Positions 1-7,600 of a stretch of DNA of 34,034 nt are shown here, in pieces; the first letter of the stretch is position 1; each line of letters starts with the position of its first letter. The position numbers and the translations under genes are program-made. This DNA comes from an uncultured Acidimicrobiaceae bacterium (GTDB taxonomy: Bacteria; Actinomycetota; Acidimicrobiia; Spongiisociales; UBA5794): the NCBI GenBank assembly GCA_947258985.1, contig CAMYKI010000028.1:1-34034 (forward strand), read 5' to 3'. A model generated the notes under the pieces. That model was not told where the DNA came from. It made no database searches and saw only the letters and a program-made list of their open reading frames with translations.

Positions 1-39
1 CCGGTCTGCGACGCCAAAACAGTATGGACGGCGCGCATT

Positions 40-45
40 TATGCT
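40..45 (+). promoter_or_regulatory. Candidate -10 box (TATGCT) of a leaderless transcript
   Basis: TATGCT is followed by exactly 7 nt and then the ATG at 53. The same TANNNT-N6-8-ATG layout precedes at least ten other genes in this window, so I read it as a -10 element with transcription starting at or next to the start codon. No convincing -35 element is seen, and the window begins only 39 nt upstream. Confidence 0.5.
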
Positions 46-52
46 GCCGGTC

Positions 53-1585
53 ATGAAACCCTCCAAGTCGCTGTTCTTCGTCTTGCTGCTGTCGGTTGTC
101 GCGCTAGGAACCACCGCATGCTCCGAACCGGACCCGATGGCTCCTGATCCCGGCCCGGAGACAACGGCAGCCTCAGCCGACACCCAAGCGACGACGACTA
201 CCACCACCACCACACCGCCCACAACTTCCACCCTGCCTGCGACGGCGGTCGAGACACGACTCGGCGTCGGCGACACCCGCTACCCGATGCTCGGCAACGG
301 CGGGTACGACGTCACCCACTACACCGTTGATCTGACCTTCGACCCCGAGCCGAACACCGTAAACGCACTCGTGACCATCGAAGCTCTGGCTGCCGAACCA
401 CTCGATTCCTTCAGCATCGACTTCGTAGGATTCGAGATCACATCGATCGAAGTCAACGGTGCGCCGGCCGGAGCGCAACGAACCGACGGTGAACTCATCA
501 TCACCACCCCGGACACGCTACCCGCCGGAGAATCGTTCCAAACCAGGATTGCATACAACGGCACCCCCGCACCTGTGTTCTCGGAAGCCCTACCGTTTGA
601 GGTGGGATGGCGCACGGCCGTCGACGGCGTCGCCTACGTAGTCGCTGAGCCTGATGGAGGCCACAGCTGGCTACCGCTCAACGACCATCCCAGCGACAAG
701 GCCACGTACTCGTTCATGATCACCGTGCCCGATCCGCTGGTCGCTGCCGCCAATGGAACTCTTGTTGAGCAGATCACCGACCTGGGATGGTCTACGTGGG
801 TGTGGGAATCGTCCGACCCCATGGCCTCATATCTGGCCACCGTCGTCATCGGCGATCTGGTAATCATCGAGGACGCCGGCTCAACAGCGACATCGGGGAT
901 TCCGGTGCGGAATGTACTCCCGCCCGATCTTGCCGACCCGCTCCCACAACCTCTCGAGGCGCAGGGAGAGATGATCGCCTTCTTCGCCGACCTCTTCGGT
1001 CCCTACCCATTCGAGGCCTACGGTATCGCTGTCGTTGATGGATTCGAAGCAGCACTGGAGAACCAAACCCTGTCGATATTCGGGCGTGACCTGGCCGGGT
1101 TCCCCGAGTTCTTCGAGACGGTCCTGGTCCACGAGCTTGCCCATCAGTGGTTCGGTAACAGCATCACACCGGGCGATTGGGGCGACATATGGCTCAACGA
1201 GGGATTCGCCACCTACGCCGAATGGCTCTGGATCGAACGACAGCGGGGCCCGGCTGCTCTGCAGGCCACGGTGGAGGGCGAGCGGAACCGTCTTGCACTT
1301 GCAGCCGACCTACCGCCTCCCGGTAACCCGCCTGCGGGCGACTTGTTCAACACGAGCGTTTACAACTGGGGAGCACTGGTGCTTCATGCCCTCCGCGTCG
1401 AAATCGGTGACGACGCCTTCTTCGAAACACTCCTCACTTACGCCGACAGATATCGGGATTCCGTAGTCAGGACGGCCGACTTCGTAGCAGCAGCAGAGGA
1501 TGTTTCAGGCCGTGACCTCAGCGAGCTGTTTGACACATGGTTGTTCAGCGAAACGGTCCCCGAGTTGCCCACAGGCAGGGGTTGA
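53..1585 (+). CDS. Secreted M1-family zinc metallopeptidase lipoprotein
   Basis: The 510-residue product is a gluzincin aminopeptidase of family M1, expected to trim N-terminal residues from peptides outside the cell. The zinc site is complete: HELAHQW with H360, E361 and H364, and the third ligand E383 in NEGF, giving the classical HEXXH-x18-E spacing. A variant of the GAMEN exopeptidase motif (AALENQ, E336) lies just before it. The N-terminus has a basic start, a hydrophobic stretch and a Cys after GTTA, so a lipoprotein signal is likely, followed by a Thr-rich linker. The protein is shorter than the ~850-residue PepN type and lacks its large C-terminal helical domain. I chose the ATG at 53 rather than the in-frame ATG at 41 because it gives a cleaner signal peptide and sits 7 nt after a -10-like box. 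Substrate unknown. Confidence 0.88.
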   Translation: MKPSKSLFFVLLLSVVALGTTACSEPDPMAPDPGPETTAASADTQATTTTTTTTPPTTSTLPATAVETRLGVGDTRYPMLGNGGYDVTHYTVDLTFDPEPNTVNALVTIEALAAEPLDSFSIDFVGFEITSIEVNGAPAGAQRTDGELIITTPDTLPAGESFQTRIAYNGTPAPVFSEALPFEVGWRTAVDGVAYVVAEPDGGHSWLPLNDHPSDKATYSFMITVPDPLVAAANGTLVEQITDLGWSTWVWESSDPMASYLATVVIGDLVIIEDAGSTATSGIPVRNVLPPDLADPLPQPLEAQGEMIAFFADLFGPYPFEAYGIAVVDGFEAALENQTLSIFGRDLAGFPEFFETVLVHELAHQWFGNSITPGDWGDIWLNEGFATYAEWLWIERQRGPAALQATVEGERNRLALAADLPPPGNPPAGDLFNTSVYNWGALVLHALRVEIGDDAFFETLLTYADRYRDSVVRTADFVAAAEDVSGRDLSELFDTWLFSETVPELPTGRG

Positions 1586-1621
1586 GCATTACTCTGGGCG
1601 GGCGCAACGAGAGAGGCACCT

Positions 1622-2521
1622 GTGCGTACACCTCCCCATTACATGCCGGCGTTGATCACACCCTTCGACGATGAAGGCAACATCATCTTCGAAGCTCACG
1701 TCCACAATCTCCGGATCCAGCAGGATCGAGGGGTCACCGGCTTCGTGCTTGGTGGCTCTACCGGAGAGGGTCCGTATCTGGAAACTGGCGAACGTGCACT
1801 GCTCCTCGCTGAGACGCGTGCCGAACTCGGCGAGGACCCGTACCTTGTTTCTGGCGTTGCCGGACAGTCCGTCCGCCAGGCTCAGGTCCAGGTCGAAGAA
1901 AGCGCAACCGGCGGAGCGGACGCTGCTCTCGTGTTGACCCCCACTTCGTTGGCCAGGGGTAACCACGGTGCGGTGATCCGGTTCTACGAGGCGGTCGCCG
2001 AGGCCGCCCGGATACCCATCTTCCTCTACTCGGTGCCTGCCGTCACCGGATACGAGCTGCCGGTGGAATCGGTTTCGATTCTTGCGCAGCACCCGTCGGT
2101 GATAGCAATGAAGGACAGCGGGGGCCGCCCGATCCACATGAAAGAGCTCTCGCAGGCAACGCCCGACGACTTCCTGCTCTATTCGGGTTCCAGTAGCACT
2201 GTGGTCAAAGCGATCGCGGCTGGCGCCATCGGGGCGATCACCGCATCGGGCAACTACGCACCGGAGCTGCTCTCGTCGTTGGTGTTGGCAGCCCGTTCGT
2301 CGGTGTCTGCAGCAGAACCAGAGCAAATACGACTTGCCGAGACGACTCGCGAGATCGAGGCATTCGGCGTCGCCGGCACGAAAGCCGCAGCAGGCGCCGC
2401 CGGATTGTGGACCGGTATCCCACGCCGGCCCCTTCATCCCATCGATCGGACCGAGTTGGCGAAAATCGCCGAGATCGTTGCCACCGTACGCAGGGGCATC
2501 GAAGCCGCCGTCACCGGCTAG
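1622..2521 (+). CDS. Dihydrodipicolinate synthase/N-acetylneuraminate lyase superfamily aldolase (not typical DapA)
   Basis: A 299-residue class I (Schiff-base) aldolase of the DapA/NAL (beta/alpha)8-barrel superfamily. The GSTGEG motif is near residues 45-50, the catalytic Tyr is Y136 in YSVPAVTG, and the Schiff-base lysine is K164 in AMKDSGG. In genuine DapA the Tyr motif reads YNVPSRTG, and its Arg binds the carboxylate of aspartate semialdehyde. Here that position is V141, so a different pyruvate-type or other keto-acid substrate is more likely. The start is a GTG with a good Shine-Dalgarno (agagagg, 1610-1616) 5 nt upstream. The gap to the peptidase gene is 36 nt, so the two may be co-transcribed. 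The stop codon's last base is the first base of the repeat element downstream. Confidence 0.85.
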   Translation: MRTPPHYMPALITPFDDEGNIIFEAHVHNLRIQQDRGVTGFVLGGSTGEGPYLETGERALLLAETRAELGEDPYLVSGVAGQSVRQAQVQVEESATGGADAALVLTPTSLARGNHGAVIRFYEAVAEAARIPIFLYSVPAVTGYELPVESVSILAQHPSVIAMKDSGGRPIHMKELSQATPDDFLLYSGSSSTVVKAIAAGAIGAITASGNYAPELLSSLVLAARSSVSAAEPEQIRLAETTREIEAFGVAGTKAAAGAAGLWTGIPRRPLHPIDRTELAKIAEIVATVRRGIEAAVTG

Positions 2522-2619
2522 GAGACTGCTGAACAAGGGCGGTGAAGGCTCGCCGGACCGACGATGTGCCTGCTCACGGCGCAGCCATCGAGCCAAACTC
2601 GCACTGTTCAGCGGGCTCC
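2521..2619. repeat. Palindromic repeat element, copy 1 (MITE-like)
   Basis: A 99-bp element bounded by 15-bp terminal inverted repeats: GGAGACTGCTGAACA at 2521-2535 and TGTTCAGCGGGCTCC at 2605-2619, 13 of 15 positions complementary. Inside, GGCTCG and CGAGCC form a second nested pair and CGATG/CATCG a third, so the whole unit could fold into one long imperfect hairpin. It has no coding capacity. A second copy starts 2 bp downstream. It resembles a non-autonomous (MITE-like) or REP-type element; no transposase is nearby. Confidence 0.75.
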
Positions 2620-2621
2620 CA

Positions 2622-2781
2622 GGAGACTGCTGAACAAAGGCGGTGAAGGCTCACCGGAACAACAATGCGCCTGCTCACGGAGCAACCCTCGAGCCAAACT
2701 CGCACTGAAGGCTCGCCGGAACAACTAGTGCCTGCTCACGGAGCAACCCTCGAGCCAAACTCGCATTGTTCAGCGGGCTCC
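2622..2781. repeat. Palindromic repeat element, copy 2, with 62-bp internal tandem duplication
   Basis: This 160-bp element has the same termini as copy 1 (2622-2636 and 2767-2781). It is longer because an internal block is tandemly duplicated with a period of 62 bp (2644-2705 and 2706-2767). Removing one block leaves 98 bp, almost exactly the length of copy 1. Both copies end in CTCC followed by CAGGA. The pair fills the gap between the aldolase gene and the convergent mscS-like gene. Confidence 0.72.
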
Positions 2782-2806
2782 CAGGAACCGCCCCTCGACA
2801 GGCGGC

Positions 2807-3508
2807 TCAGCGTTGGTCGACCTCGATAACGTTGGCAATGAAGTCGAGATTGGGCACATCCACGAATCGGCCGTCGCCGACCTGAATGCGGGTGGAGGCG
2901 AGTCCGATCTCTGCGATGGACCCCTCGGTGTCACCGACCCGGACCCTCTCTCCCGGCTCGTATCGCCGCGCTACGTGGCGACCGGCAGCTACCTGTTTGG
3001 CGAGCGGTACCGAGCCGAGGCCGGTACCCAGGGCGAGCGCCAGGGTTCCCCCGAATGCGAGGGCGGCAACCAGGATGAGAATGATGTCGGTCGATACCCC
3101 GACCTGTTGGAGGGCGATGATCACGCCAACGCCCAGGATGACACTGGAGACGATGAGGCGGGCGCGCCCTGCCATGCTCGCCGAAATTGGGCGCAGGGCG
3201 GTCTCCGTGAAGAGGCCGACGATTCGCCCGAGGGCGCGAGCCACGATCACGACGATTACGGCAATCATCACCTTCGGCACAGACTCGATCACGGATTCGG
3301 AGAGCCGCTCTGCTTGATCCGGATCGATGATGACCAGGACCCCGATGACTCCGATGGCGGCAATGAGCACCGGGATCAGCTGACCCACCAACTCGGAAAC
3401 CTGTCCGCCCGACTTGCGAGCTACAAAACGCCCTATCAGCCAGACCACCAGCATCAAGCCGACGACGACGGCAAGAGCAATTAGGCGGCGCTCCAGTTCC
3501 GGATCCAT
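2807..3508 (-). CDS. Small MscS-like mechanosensitive channel family protein
   Basis: The 233-residue product has five hydrophobic segments (about residues 8-28, 43-62, 78-97, 113-135 and 139-165). A Gly/Ala-rich pore-helix-like stretch (ALAFGGTLALALGTGLG) is followed by a short beta domain (EPGERVRVGDTEGSIAEIGLASTRI...) as in MscS. The C-terminal alpha/beta cage domain of E. coli MscS is missing. Such proteins release solutes when membrane tension rises, though small variants may have other roles. The start lies 2 nt after the anti-sigma stop codon, so it is the last gene of a sigma/anti-sigma/channel operon, which suggests an envelope or osmotic stress link (inference). Confidence 0.8.
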   Translation of the reverse strand: MDPELERRLIALAVVVGLMLVVWLIGRFVARKSGGQVSELVGQLIPVLIAAIGVIGVLVIIDPDQAERLSESVIESVPKVMIAVIVVIVARALGRIVGLFTETALRPISASMAGRARLIVSSVILGVGVIIALQQVGVSTDIILILVAALAFGGTLALALGTGLGSVPLAKQVAAGRHVARRYEPGERVRVGDTEGSIAEIGLASTRIQVGDGRFVDVPNLDFIANVIEVDQR

Positions 3509-3510
3509 GT

Positions 3511-3834
3511 CTACTCCTCATCCTCCCCGTTCGGGGGCAAGCTAGCCGCTTCCGGTGTGGCGGATTGATCATCTGCACCGGGCCCGTATGCAACAAAGGC
3601 CTTACCCATCGCCGTGGCGACATCCATGGTCAGTTGCCCTATCTCGCGAAGGAACTCGTCGAAGCGAATCTGACGCAGCACGGGCTGGGTGAGATCCATC
3701 GGCAGTTCTCCGATCCACAACTCGGCAAGGAACTCCTGGCAGTGATCACAACCGGCAACGTGGCTCTCGAGGTCGGGATCGACGCCGTCGACGAAGTTGA
3801 AGAGACGGTCGTCGGTGGTGCGGCATTCCCTCAT
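3511..3834 (-). CDS. Soluble zinc-finger anti-sigma factor (ZAS-like)
   Basis: The 107-residue product has an HxxxCxxC motif (H25, C29, C32), typical of zinc-binding anti-sigma (zf-HC2/ZAS) proteins that hold ECF sigma factors inactive. No membrane segment is visible, so it should be cytoplasmic; the acidic C-terminal tail is low in complexity. The chosen ATG forms an ATGA overlap with the sigma stop codon, implying translational coupling. A GTG two codons upstream (3840) is the alternative start. Pairing with the sigma gene and the motif support the function; the signal it senses is unknown. Confidence 0.75.
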   Translation of the reverse strand: MRECRTTDDRLFNFVDGVDPDLESHVAGCDHCQEFLAELWIGELPMDLTQPVLRQIRFDEFLREIGQLTMDVATAMGKAFVAYGPGADDQSATPEAASLPPNGEDEE

Positions 3835-4388
3835 CGCCACGCCTCCATCCGTTCCCGGAGCGATCGCCTGCCGCGCAGGATGCGGGTTCGCACGGTGTTG
3901 AGCGGTAGATCGAGAGCGTCGGCTATCTCCTGATAGCTCATGCCCTCATACTCTCGCAGCACCAGCGGCTCCTTTAGTTTCTGTGGCAATTCGCTGATGG
4001 CGGCTTCTAGCTCGTCGCGAAGCGCCGATGACTCGGTGACAGTCGCGGGATCGCGACGGGCCGGTCTGTCGGGAACCTCATCTGTCGGATATTCCCGGCG
4101 CCGCTGCACTGCATTCAAAGCCAGGTTTGTCGCTATGCGATACAACCACGATCGCACCTGGGCCTGGCCGCGGAAACCGGGGAGGGCTCGATGCGCCCTC
4201 ACAAAGGCCTCTTGTGCGAGATCTTGGGCCATTACCGGGTTCCTCACGATTCGCAGTGCCGCTCCGTAGACGAAGTCCTGATGCCGTCGCACCAACTCGC
4301 CAAACGCATCCAGTTCGGTGAGCGATAGCTCAACCAACTCCGGATCGGACAGCGCTGCGTACTTGCTGTGTTGCTCGCTTAGACCCAT
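3831..4388 (-). CDS. ECF-type RNA polymerase sigma-70 factor
   Basis: Sigma region 2 is visible (DAFGELVRRHQDFVYGAALRIV...DLAQEAFVRAHRALPGF, then the SWLYRIATNLALN helix). So is region 4, with its helix-turn-helix (LPQKLKEPLVLREYEGMSYQEIADALDLPLNTVRTRILRGRR). Regions 1 and 3 are absent, as in group 4 (ECF) sigma factors. I prefer the ATG at 4388 (185 residues), which gives a normal short N-terminus and has AGGCGG 4 nt upstream. A GTG at 4457 would add 23 residues of unlikely sequence. It is followed by its presumed anti-sigma factor (ATGA overlap) and an MscS-like gene. Confidence 0.85.
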   Translation of the reverse strand: MGLSEQHSKYAALSDPELVELSLTELDAFGELVRRHQDFVYGAALRIVRNPVMAQDLAQEAFVRAHRALPGFRGQAQVRSWLYRIATNLALNAVQRRREYPTDEVPDRPARRDPATVTESSALRDELEAAISELPQKLKEPLVLREYEGMSYQEIADALDLPLNTVRTRILRGRRSLRERMEAWR

Positions 4389-4474
4389 CAACCCGCCTGA
4401 GGTTCCGCCTGAATCTACCCGTCTCTTCACCAATCGAGAGAACCCGGCGGGTATCACTAAGTAGCGAGCGGAAT

Positions 4475-4504
4475 GAGGGAACTTCCCTCGAATCTCAGTG
4501 TCAA
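4475..4504 (-). promoter_or_regulatory. Promoter and perfect palindrome upstream of the sigma operon
   Basis: On the minus strand a perfect TTGACA (-35) lies at 4499-4504. Seventeen nt downstream, where a -10 is expected (4476-4481, TTCCCT, a poor match), sits a perfect 7-1-7 palindrome, GAGGGAA-c-TTCCCTC (4475-4489). A palindrome over the -10 region suggests a repressor or activator site controlling the sigma/anti-sigma/mscS operon. Its binding protein is unknown. Confidence 0.45.
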
Positions 4505-4555
4505 ACCCATGGTTGGCGGGATGAAGGTGGAATGTGCCGAGCTCCCTCCGGCTGC

Positions 4556-4613
4556 GGCGGCCGCAAGGGGATCGTCTGTCTTAACCCCCTCACGGGTCTC
4601 CCTTGCGGCCGCC
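4556..4613. repeat. 14-bp perfect inverted repeat around GCGGCCGC
   Basis: Arms 4556-4569 (GGCGGCCGCAAGGG) and 4600-4613 (CCCTTGCGGCCGCC) are perfectly complementary, with a 30-nt intervening segment that itself contains ACCC...GGGT. It lies in the intergenic region between the divergent sigma and pntAA genes. No T-run follows, and neither neighbour needs a terminator here. Confidence 0.6.
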
Positions 4614-4630
4614 CCCATTCTTCCTGGGTA

Positions 4631-4654
4631 GCCACTCCGGTATCCCGGAGTGGC
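4631..4654. repeat. 10-bp perfect hairpin with 4-nt loop upstream of pntAA
   Basis: GCCACTCCGG (4631-4640), loop TATC, then CCGGAGTGGC (4645-4654). It lies 17 nt downstream of the larger inverted repeat and 59 nt upstream of the pntAA ATG. If transcribed it would be very stable; there is no U-tract. Possible protein-binding site, small RNA or repeat remnant. Confidence 0.6.
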
Positions 4655-4700
4655 GTACTCAGGAACGGACGGGCGAATAGCTTCGACACCAACAATCGAT

Positions 4701-4706
4701 TAGCTT
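4701..4706 (+). promoter_or_regulatory. Candidate -10 box (TAGCTT) of leaderless pntAA mRNA
   Basis: TAGCTT, 7 nt, then ATG at 4714. No Shine-Dalgarno is present before this ATG. It matches the layout seen before many genes in the window. Confidence 0.5.
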
Positions 4707-4713
4707 CCGTCGG

Positions 4714-5874
4714 ATGCAGCTCGGCATTCTTTCTGAATCGACCCCCGGTGAAAGACGCGTCGCGGCGACACCGCAGACGGCAGCAACCTTCATCGAATGG
4801 GGCTGGCAGGTTGACGTCGAATCCGGGGCCGGTACCGAAGCCGGCTTCCCTGATCGACAGTTCACCGAGGTTGGGGCCAACATCGTGGATGGTGCGACGG
4901 CGCGAAACGCCGACATCGTTCTGTGCGTGAATGCGCCTTCGCAAATGGGCGATCTGAAGAGCGGCTCGGCTCTCGTCGGCTTCCTCGACCCGTTCGTCGA
5001 CGGTGAGCTGATCACCACACTCCGCGACCGCGGAGTGAGCGCGTTGGCGGTCGAAGCCATCCCCCGCACCACCCTCGCCCAGAGCATGGATGCCTTGTCG
5101 TCACAGGCGAACATCGGCGGATATGCCGCGGCGCTGCTGGCAGCATCGTCGTCGCCAAAACTTCTGCCGATGATGGTCACCGCTGCCGGCACTATCCCCC
5201 CGTCACGCGCCCTGATCCTCGGCGTCGGCGTGGCTGGCCTCCAGGCGATCGCCACCGCCAGACGGCTCGGTGCAATCGTCTATGCCTATGACATCAGGCC
5301 TGAGACAAAGGAGCAGGTGGAAAGCCTCGGCGCAAAGTTTGTCGCCGCTCCGACCCAGGAAATGGACGAAGGCGGATATGCCAAGGAGGTCGGGCAGGAC
5401 ACCCAGGCGGCCCAACAAGCCGCCCTCGCTTCCCATGTCGCCGAATCCGACATGGTCATTACAACCGCCCAGATCCCGGGGCGGCCGGCGCCGCTGCTGG
5501 TGACGGACGAGATGGTTGCCGCCATGATGCCGGGATCGGTGATCGTCGATATGGCTGCCGGGTCCGGCGGAAACGTAGCTCCCTCGGCGCCGGACACCAT
5601 GGTGGACGTCGGCGGCGTCCACATCTACGGACCGACGAATCTCCCGGCCCAGATTCCGCACGACTCGAGCCGGATGTATGCCCGCAACCTGGTTGCGCTG
5701 CTCGAGCGCACCCGCACAGACGAGGGTTTCCAGATCGACCTCGAAGACGAAATCATTGGCGGAACCACCATCACACACAATGGTGATGTGGTCCATCCGA
5801 GAAGCCGCCAATTGCTCGGTTTGCCTGATCTCGCAGTCGAGCCGACCCAAACCGCGGAAGGAGGCGACGAATGA
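4714..5874 (+). CDS. pntAA: NAD(P) transhydrogenase alpha subunit, soluble part (PntAA)
   Basis: The 386-residue product is the NAD(H)-binding domain I of the proton-translocating transhydrogenase, which moves hydride between NADH and NADP+ at the expense of the proton gradient. The N-terminus (LGILSESTPGERRVAATP) and the Rossmann glycine motif (ALILGVGVAGLQAIATARRLGAIVYAYD, about residues 167-194) match the alanine dehydrogenase/PntA family. It lacks the membrane helices found in single-chain E. coli PntA; these are encoded by the next gene, as in other split three-gene systems. The stop overlaps the next start (ATGA). Confidence 0.93.
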   Translation: MQLGILSESTPGERRVAATPQTAATFIEWGWQVDVESGAGTEAGFPDRQFTEVGANIVDGATARNADIVLCVNAPSQMGDLKSGSALVGFLDPFVDGELITTLRDRGVSALAVEAIPRTTLAQSMDALSSQANIGGYAAALLAASSSPKLLPMMVTAAGTIPPSRALILGVGVAGLQAIATARRLGAIVYAYDIRPETKEQVESLGAKFVAAPTQEMDEGGYAKEVGQDTQAAQQAALASHVAESDMVITTAQIPGRPAPLLVTDEMVAAMMPGSVIVDMAAGSGGNVAPSAPDTMVDVGGVHIYGPTNLPAQIPHDSSRMYARNLVALLERTRTDEGFQIDLEDEIIGGTTITHNGDVVHPRSRQLLGLPDLAVEPTQTAEGGDE

Positions 5875-6164
5875 GCGAGGTGTTCATCAACGGCATCGTG
5901 GTGTTCGTCCTGGCAGCATTTGTCGGCCTCGAGGTCATCTCGAAGGTACCGCCGACATTGCACACGCCGCTGATGTCCGGAGCAAACGCCATCTCCGGCA
6001 TCACGATCGTCGGCGCCGTCATCGCCGCCGGGGTGGGCGAGGGTGCCTTTGCCATCGTCCTCGGCTTCCTCGCAGTGACGGCCGCGACCATCAACGTGGT
6101 CGGCGGGTTCCTCGTCACCGACCGAATGCTCGAGATGTTCAAGAAGAAGCCGGGGCGCGGCTGA
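5871..6164 (+). CDS. pntAB: NAD(P) transhydrogenase alpha subunit, membrane part (PntAB)
   Basis: The 97-residue membrane protein has three or four helices (MSEVFINGIVVFVLAAFVGLE..., SGITIVGAVIAAGV, FAIVLGFLAVTAATINVVGGFLVTDRML). It ends in a basic tail (FKKKPGRG), which is diagnostic of PntAB. It forms part of the proton channel (domain II) with PntB. The overlap with pntAA upstream (ATGA) and pntB downstream (TGATG) indicates coupled translation of a 1:1:1 complex. Confidence 0.92.
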   Translation: MSEVFINGIVVFVLAAFVGLEVISKVPPTLHTPLMSGANAISGITIVGAVIAAGVGEGAFAIVLGFLAVTAATINVVGGFLVTDRMLEMFKKKPGRG

Positions 6165-7522
6165 TGACCGAACTCCTCTACCTCGGTGCGGCCGTACTCT
6201 TCATTTTCGGCCTGAAGAAACTCTCGTCACCGCGCACCGCACGGCAAGGCAACATGCTTGCGTCGGTCGGCATGCTCATCGCAGTGATCGTCACGCTGGC
6301 CAACATGGAGAACATCGGCTGGGGTCCGATCATTGCCGGTCTTGTCGTCGGCGGTGGCGTCGGAGCAGCTCTGGCATTGCGGGTCAAGATGACATCGATG
6401 CCGGAACTCGTTGCCGCCTTCAACGGCTTCGGGGGTGTCGCCTCTGCCCTCGTCGCCCTCGCTGAGATCGAACGGTGGGACGCCTCCTTCGACACTGAGA
6501 CAGGCGTCGTCGTAGCTCTATCCCTGGCGATCGGTTCGATCACATTCTCCGGAAGCTTCGTGGCTTTCGGGAAGCTCAACGGGTCACTACCGGGCAGACC
6601 CGTAATGCTGCCCGGCGGCCAGTTGATCAACGCCCTCCTTGCCGTGGCGCTGGTTGCGACCGCGGTTTGGGCGATATCTGCAGAAGACGCCCTCGCATAT
6701 TGGATCGTCGTCGGTCTCGCCCTCGTGCTCGGCGTGCTCGCAGTAATCCCGATCGGCGGGGCCGACATGCCCGTCGTCATCTCACTGCTCAACTCCTTCT
6801 CCGGCGTTGCCGCCGCCATGGCAGGATTCGTGATCAACAACACGGCGCTCATCATCGGTGGGGCGCTGGTTGGTGCGGCCGGATTGATCCTCACGATGCT
6901 CATGGGCGAGGCGATGAACCGGACAATTGCCAACGTGTTGTTCTCCGGTTTCGGAGCCACACCGTCCGGTCCGGTGACGACCAGCGACAAGCCCGTCAAG
7001 AAGGCAACACCGGACGATGTGGCCATCGCCCTGGCCTACGCTGAGAACGTCATCGTTGTGCCCGGCTACGGCCTTGCGGTCGCCCAGGCCCAACATGCTG
7101 TGAGGGAACTGGCAACGGCGCTCGAGGAGCGCGGCGTCAACGTTGACTATGCCATCCACCCGGTAGCGGGCCGCATGCCCGGCCACATGAACGTCTTGCT
7201 TGCCGAAGCTGATGTTCCCTACGACCAGCTGCTCGACCTCGACCAATCCAACCCCCGTTTTGGGCAGACAGACGTAGTGCTGGTCATTGGAGCCAACGAC
7301 GTGGTCAATCCATCGGCCCGGGACGACGACACCAGCCCCATCTACGGGATGCCCATACTCGAGGTGGATCTGGCCACGACGGTGGTTGTCGTCAAGCGAA
7401 GCCTGTCTCCAGGGTTTGCCGGTATCGACAACCCGTTGTTCTACGACGAAGGCACCATGATGCTGTTCGCCGATGGCAAGGCCGCGGTGGAGTCGGTGAT
7501 TGGAGCGCTCACCAACGTGTAG
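6164..7522 (+). CDS. pntB: NAD(P) transhydrogenase beta subunit (PntB)
   Basis: The 452-residue product has about nine hydrophobic segments in the first ~265 residues (domain II), followed by the soluble NADP(H)-binding domain III. The latter contains VIVVPGYGLAVAQAQHAVRELATAL, YAIHPVAGRMPGHMNVLLAEADVPYD and VLVIGANDVVNPSARDD, all hallmark PntB segments. The ATG at 6164 shares one base with the pntAB stop; the reading frame is open far upstream, but that part is a shadow of pntAA and pntAB. No clear terminator follows. Confidence 0.95.
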   Translation: MTELLYLGAAVLFIFGLKKLSSPRTARQGNMLASVGMLIAVIVTLANMENIGWGPIIAGLVVGGGVGAALALRVKMTSMPELVAAFNGFGGVASALVALAEIERWDASFDTETGVVVALSLAIGSITFSGSFVAFGKLNGSLPGRPVMLPGGQLINALLAVALVATAVWAISAEDALAYWIVVGLALVLGVLAVIPIGGADMPVVISLLNSFSGVAAAMAGFVINNTALIIGGALVGAAGLILTMLMGEAMNRTIANVLFSGFGATPSGPVTTSDKPVKKATPDDVAIALAYAENVIVVPGYGLAVAQAQHAVRELATALEERGVNVDYAIHPVAGRMPGHMNVLLAEADVPYDQLLDLDQSNPRFGQTDVVLVIGANDVVNPSARDDDTSPIYGMPILEVDLATTVVVVKRSLSPGFAGIDNPLFYDEGTMMLFADGKAAVESVIGALTNV

Positions 7523-7600
7523 CGACGTGTGGCCCGACCGACGTCTGGAAACTCCCCGACTGGGTCTACCATCACCAATTCGCCTCATCCCCGGGCTCCC

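Noticed and set aside
2813-3484. Long plus-strand frames opposite the mscS-like gene
   Set aside because: The translation is a charged, low-complexity shadow of the minus-strand coding sequence; the minus strand encodes clear membrane helices and an MscS beta domain.
4631-4654. Rho-independent terminator
   Set aside because: No T-run on either strand, and both flanking genes point away from the hairpin.
4501-4944. Minus-strand 147-codon frame over the pntAA start
   Set aside because: It spans the inverted repeats and the beginning of pntAA, and its sequence is Arg/Pro-rich with no recognisable domain.
5678-6163. N-terminal extension of pntB
   Set aside because: It is read from pntAA and pntAB in another frame; PntB homology begins at 6164.
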